Part shown: in pieces, positions 6,242-7,399 of the stretch
How the letters are laid out: each line of letters starts with the position of its first letter
Position numbering within the stretch: the stretch's first letter is position 1
Assembly (NCBI GenBank): GCA_041402045.1
Contig: JAWKSZ010000121.1
Coordinates: 1-7,399, forward strand
DNA from: JAGQRJ01 sp041402045
GTDB lineage: Bacteria; Planctomycetota; J058
Direction: 5' to 3'
DNA: 7,399 nucleotides
Position numbers and translations under genes: made by a program
The notes under the pieces: generated by a model
The model's input: the letters and a program-made list of their open reading frames with translations, nothing else
Told to the model about the DNA's origin: nothing
The model's database searches: none

Positions 6242-6248
6242 TATGATA
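6242..6248. promoter_or_regulatory. Symmetric -10 element serving both strands
   Basis: The palindromic GTATGATAC (6241-6249) gives TATGAT on the + strand (6242-6247) and TATCAT on the minus strand (6248-6243), each 5 of 6 matches to TATAAT. The + strand start would fall about 7 nt later, at or next to the kdsB ATG (6254). The minus start would fall near 6236, giving a leader of about 35 nt. The -35 regions are weak (CGGACG on the + strand, 17 bp away). This is one of the few AT-rich spots in the spacer. Confidence 0.5.
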
Positions 6249-6253
6249 CGTCA

Positions 6254-7003
6254 ATGCTGCGGACCGCTTGCATTCTTCCCGCCCGCCTGGAGGCCAGCCG
6301 CCTCCCGCGCAAGCTGCTCCTCAAGCGCTCGGGCAAGTACGTGATCCAGCACGTCCACGAGCGGATCCAGGGCCTGGGGGTGGCCCGGGTGGTGATCGCC
6401 ACGGACTCCGAGGAGATCCTGGCCGCCGCCCGGGAGTTCGGCGCCGAGGCGCTCATGACCGACCCCGGGCACCAGAGCGGGACCGACCGCGTGGCCGAGG
6501 CCGCGCGGCTCCTGGCCGACGACTCCCTCGAGCTGATCGTGAACGTCCAGGGCGACGAGCCCGAGATCGACCCGGAGCACGTGCGGCGGCTGATCGAGGC
6601 CATGGAGCAGGGCGACCCCATGGGGACCCTGGCCGAGCCCCTCGACCCCGACGACTGGGAGCGCTCCCAGGTGGTCAAGCTCGTGCGGGACGCCGCGGGC
6701 TACGCGCTCTACTTCTCGCGGGCGCCGATCCCCGCGGGCGCCCTCGAGCCCGGGAGCCCGGTGCACCCCCTGCGTCACGTGGGGGTGTATGCCTTCCGCC
6801 CCGACTTCCTCCAGGCGTTTTGTAAGCTCGACCCGGCGCCCCTGGAGCGCGTCGAGCGGCTGGAGCAGCTGCGGGCGCTCTATCACGGACACCGAATCCG
6901 CGTGGCGGTGGTCGAGGCCTCCGGCGCGCGGGGGATCGACACCCCAGAGGACTACGAGCGCTTCCTCGCGCGACTCACGGAGCAAAAGAGGGCGACACCA
7001 TGA
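6254..7003 (+). CDS. kdsB: 3-deoxy-manno-octulosonate cytidylyltransferase (CMP-Kdo synthetase)
   Basis: This cytoplasmic enzyme joins CTP and Kdo to give CMP-Kdo plus pyrophosphate, the activated sugar for building the LPS inner core. The product has 249 residues, the normal length for the family, and all its motifs are in order. They are the nucleotide-binding PARLEASRLPRK (residues 9-20, with R11, R16 and K20), ATDSEEI (49-55), HQSGTDRVAE (73-82), NVQGDEPEI with metal-binding D101 (97-105), LYFSRAPIP (152-160), RHVGVYAFR (174-182), ERLEQLR (201-207) and GIDTPEDYE (227-235). The usual S in the first motif (PARxxS) is Ala here, with Ser next to it, a mild variant. No Shine-Dalgarno sequence stands at proper distance; the -10-like TATGAT ends 6 bp before the ATG, so a leaderless mRNA is possible. 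It overlaps pyrG by ATGA, and pyrG's product supplies its CTP. Confidence 0.95.
   Translation: MLRTACILPARLEASRLPRKLLLKRSGKYVIQHVHERIQGLGVARVVIATDSEEILAAAREFGAEALMTDPGHQSGTDRVAEAARLLADDSLELIVNVQGDEPEIDPEHVRRLIEAMEQGDPMGTLAEPLDPDDWERSQVVKLVRDAAGYALYFSRAPIPAGALEPGSPVHPLRHVGVYAFRPDFLQAFCKLDPAPLERVERLEQLRALYHGHRIRVAVVEASGARGIDTPEDYERFLARLTEQKRATP
6988..7003 (+). promoter_or_regulatory. pyrG ribosome binding site and ATGA overlap with kdsB
   Basis: GAGGG (6988-6992) lies inside the last kdsB codons, 7 nt before the pyrG ATG (7000-7002). That ATG shares bases with the kdsB stop TGA (7001-7003). This arrangement normally couples translation of the second gene to the first. Confidence 0.7.
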
Positions 7004-7399
7004 AGAGCGGGAGGTATCGCGCACACCGCGGCGGCCCGACCAAGCACATCTTCGTCACCGGCGGCGTGGTCTCGTCCCTGGGCAAGGGCCTGACCGCAGC
7101 CTCGATCGGCATGCTCCTCGAGCACCGCGGGCTCAAGGTCGCCATGCAGAAGATCGACCCGTACATCAACGTCGACCCGGGGACCATGTCGCCCTACCAG
7201 CACGGCGAGGTCTACGTGCTCGACGACGGGACCGAGACCGACCTCGACCTCGGGCACTACTACCGCTTCACCAACTCGCGGCTGAGCAAGAACTCGAACT
7301 TCACCACGGGCCGGATCTACAACGACGTGATCCGCAAGGAGCGCCGCGGCGACTACCTGGGCAAGACCGTGCAGGTCGTGCCGCACATCACCGACGAGA
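7000..7399 (+). CDS. pyrG: CTP synthase, N-terminal part (runs off the right edge)
   Basis: CTP synthase converts UTP to CTP using ATP and glutamine. The 133 codons visible cover the start of the synthetase domain. They include KHIFVTGGVVSSLGKG (residues 15-30, P-loop-like, K29), TAASIGMLLEHRGLKV, KIDPYINVDPGTMSPYQHGE with its metal-binding Asp, YVLDDGTETDLDLGHYYRFT and RKERRGDYLGKTVQVVPHITDE. Identity to the family is unmistakable. The protein begins with about 11 extra residues (MKSGRYRAHRGGP) before the usual TKHIFVTGG start. No other start codon lies between, and the ATGA overlap with kdsB plus GAGGG supports this ATG. The C-terminal glutamine amidotransferase domain should lie beyond the window. 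LGHYYRFTNS is a lineage-type variant of the usual GHYERF-like stretch. It acts in the cytoplasm, feeding CTP to RNA, phospholipid and CMP-Kdo synthesis. Confidence 0.96.
   Translation, partial: MKSGRYRAHRGGPTKHIFVTGGVVSSLGKGLTAASIGMLLEHRGLKVAMQKIDPYINVDPGTMSPYQHGEVYVLDDGTETDLDLGHYYRFTNSRLSKNSNFTTGRIYNDVIRKERRGDYLGKTVQVVPHITDE

Noticed and set aside
6201..6254. TTG start at 6254 extending the TPR-peptidase by 18 residues
   Set aside because: It would place a polar stretch before the signal peptide, lacks a ribosome binding site and overlaps the kdsB start. The ATG at 6200 has AAGGAAG in place.
4770..6344. Long open + strand frame (524 codons) running across the divergent spacer into kdsB
   Set aside because: It is antisense to the TPR-peptidase gene and out of frame with kdsB. 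It has low-complexity composition and no recognisable domain.
1..7399. CRISPR array, tRNA or rRNA genes
   Set aside because: No regularly spaced direct repeats and no cloverleaf or rRNA-like sequence was seen on either strand.

Overview
The window is very GC-rich bacterial DNA. It ends with kdsB (CMP-Kdo synthetase) and the start of pyrG (CTP synthase). A Kdo-activating enzyme implies a Gram-negative cell with an LPS-type outer membrane. The partial PyrG reads LGHYYRFTNS where E. coli-type enzymes differ. This, the very high GC and a large TPR-peptidase protein suggest a planctomycete-like or deltaproteobacterium-like lineage, but that placement is inference.

Layout, left to right. Positions 1-64 hold the last 20 codons of an unidentified + strand gene, followed by a small hairpin. 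Positions 210-581 hold the first third of a membrane-anchored alpha/beta hydrolase that stops just after the VPGYA oxyanion-region motif, so it is probably a remnant. It converges on an unrecognised 232-residue protein with a C-terminal membrane anchor (600-1298, minus). A 239-bp divergent spacer follows, carrying a repeated motif set. Next is a YdcF/DUF218-family gene with a signal peptide (about 1538-2550, plus). Its conserved reading can only be followed by changing frame at least six times, each time as if one extra base were present.

That gene ends in a 157-bp palindromic, MITE-like element (2548-2704) with 25-bp imperfect terminal inverted repeats bordered by TA. On the other side, a small two-helix membrane protein (2702-3025, minus) ends on the same element, so the element lies between the stop codons of two converging genes. 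Upstream of it on the minus strand is a 1013-residue exported protein (3159-6200): signal peptide, Asp-rich linker, TPR block, HEFAH gluzincin peptidase domain, second TPR block.

A 53-bp divergent spacer (6201-6253) separates that gene from kdsB. It holds a perfect 8-bp inverted repeat and a palindromic GTATGATAC that gives a -10-like hexamer on both strands. The + strand hexamer is placed so that kdsB could be transcribed without a leader. kdsB and pyrG overlap by ATGA. CTP synthase makes the CTP that KdsB uses to activate Kdo, so this pair is a short nucleotide-to-LPS supply operon. The clearest items for follow-up are the MITE-like element at the shared stop-codon site, the multiply frameshifted YdcF gene, the symmetric divergent promoter, and the TPR-peptidase-TPR protein.
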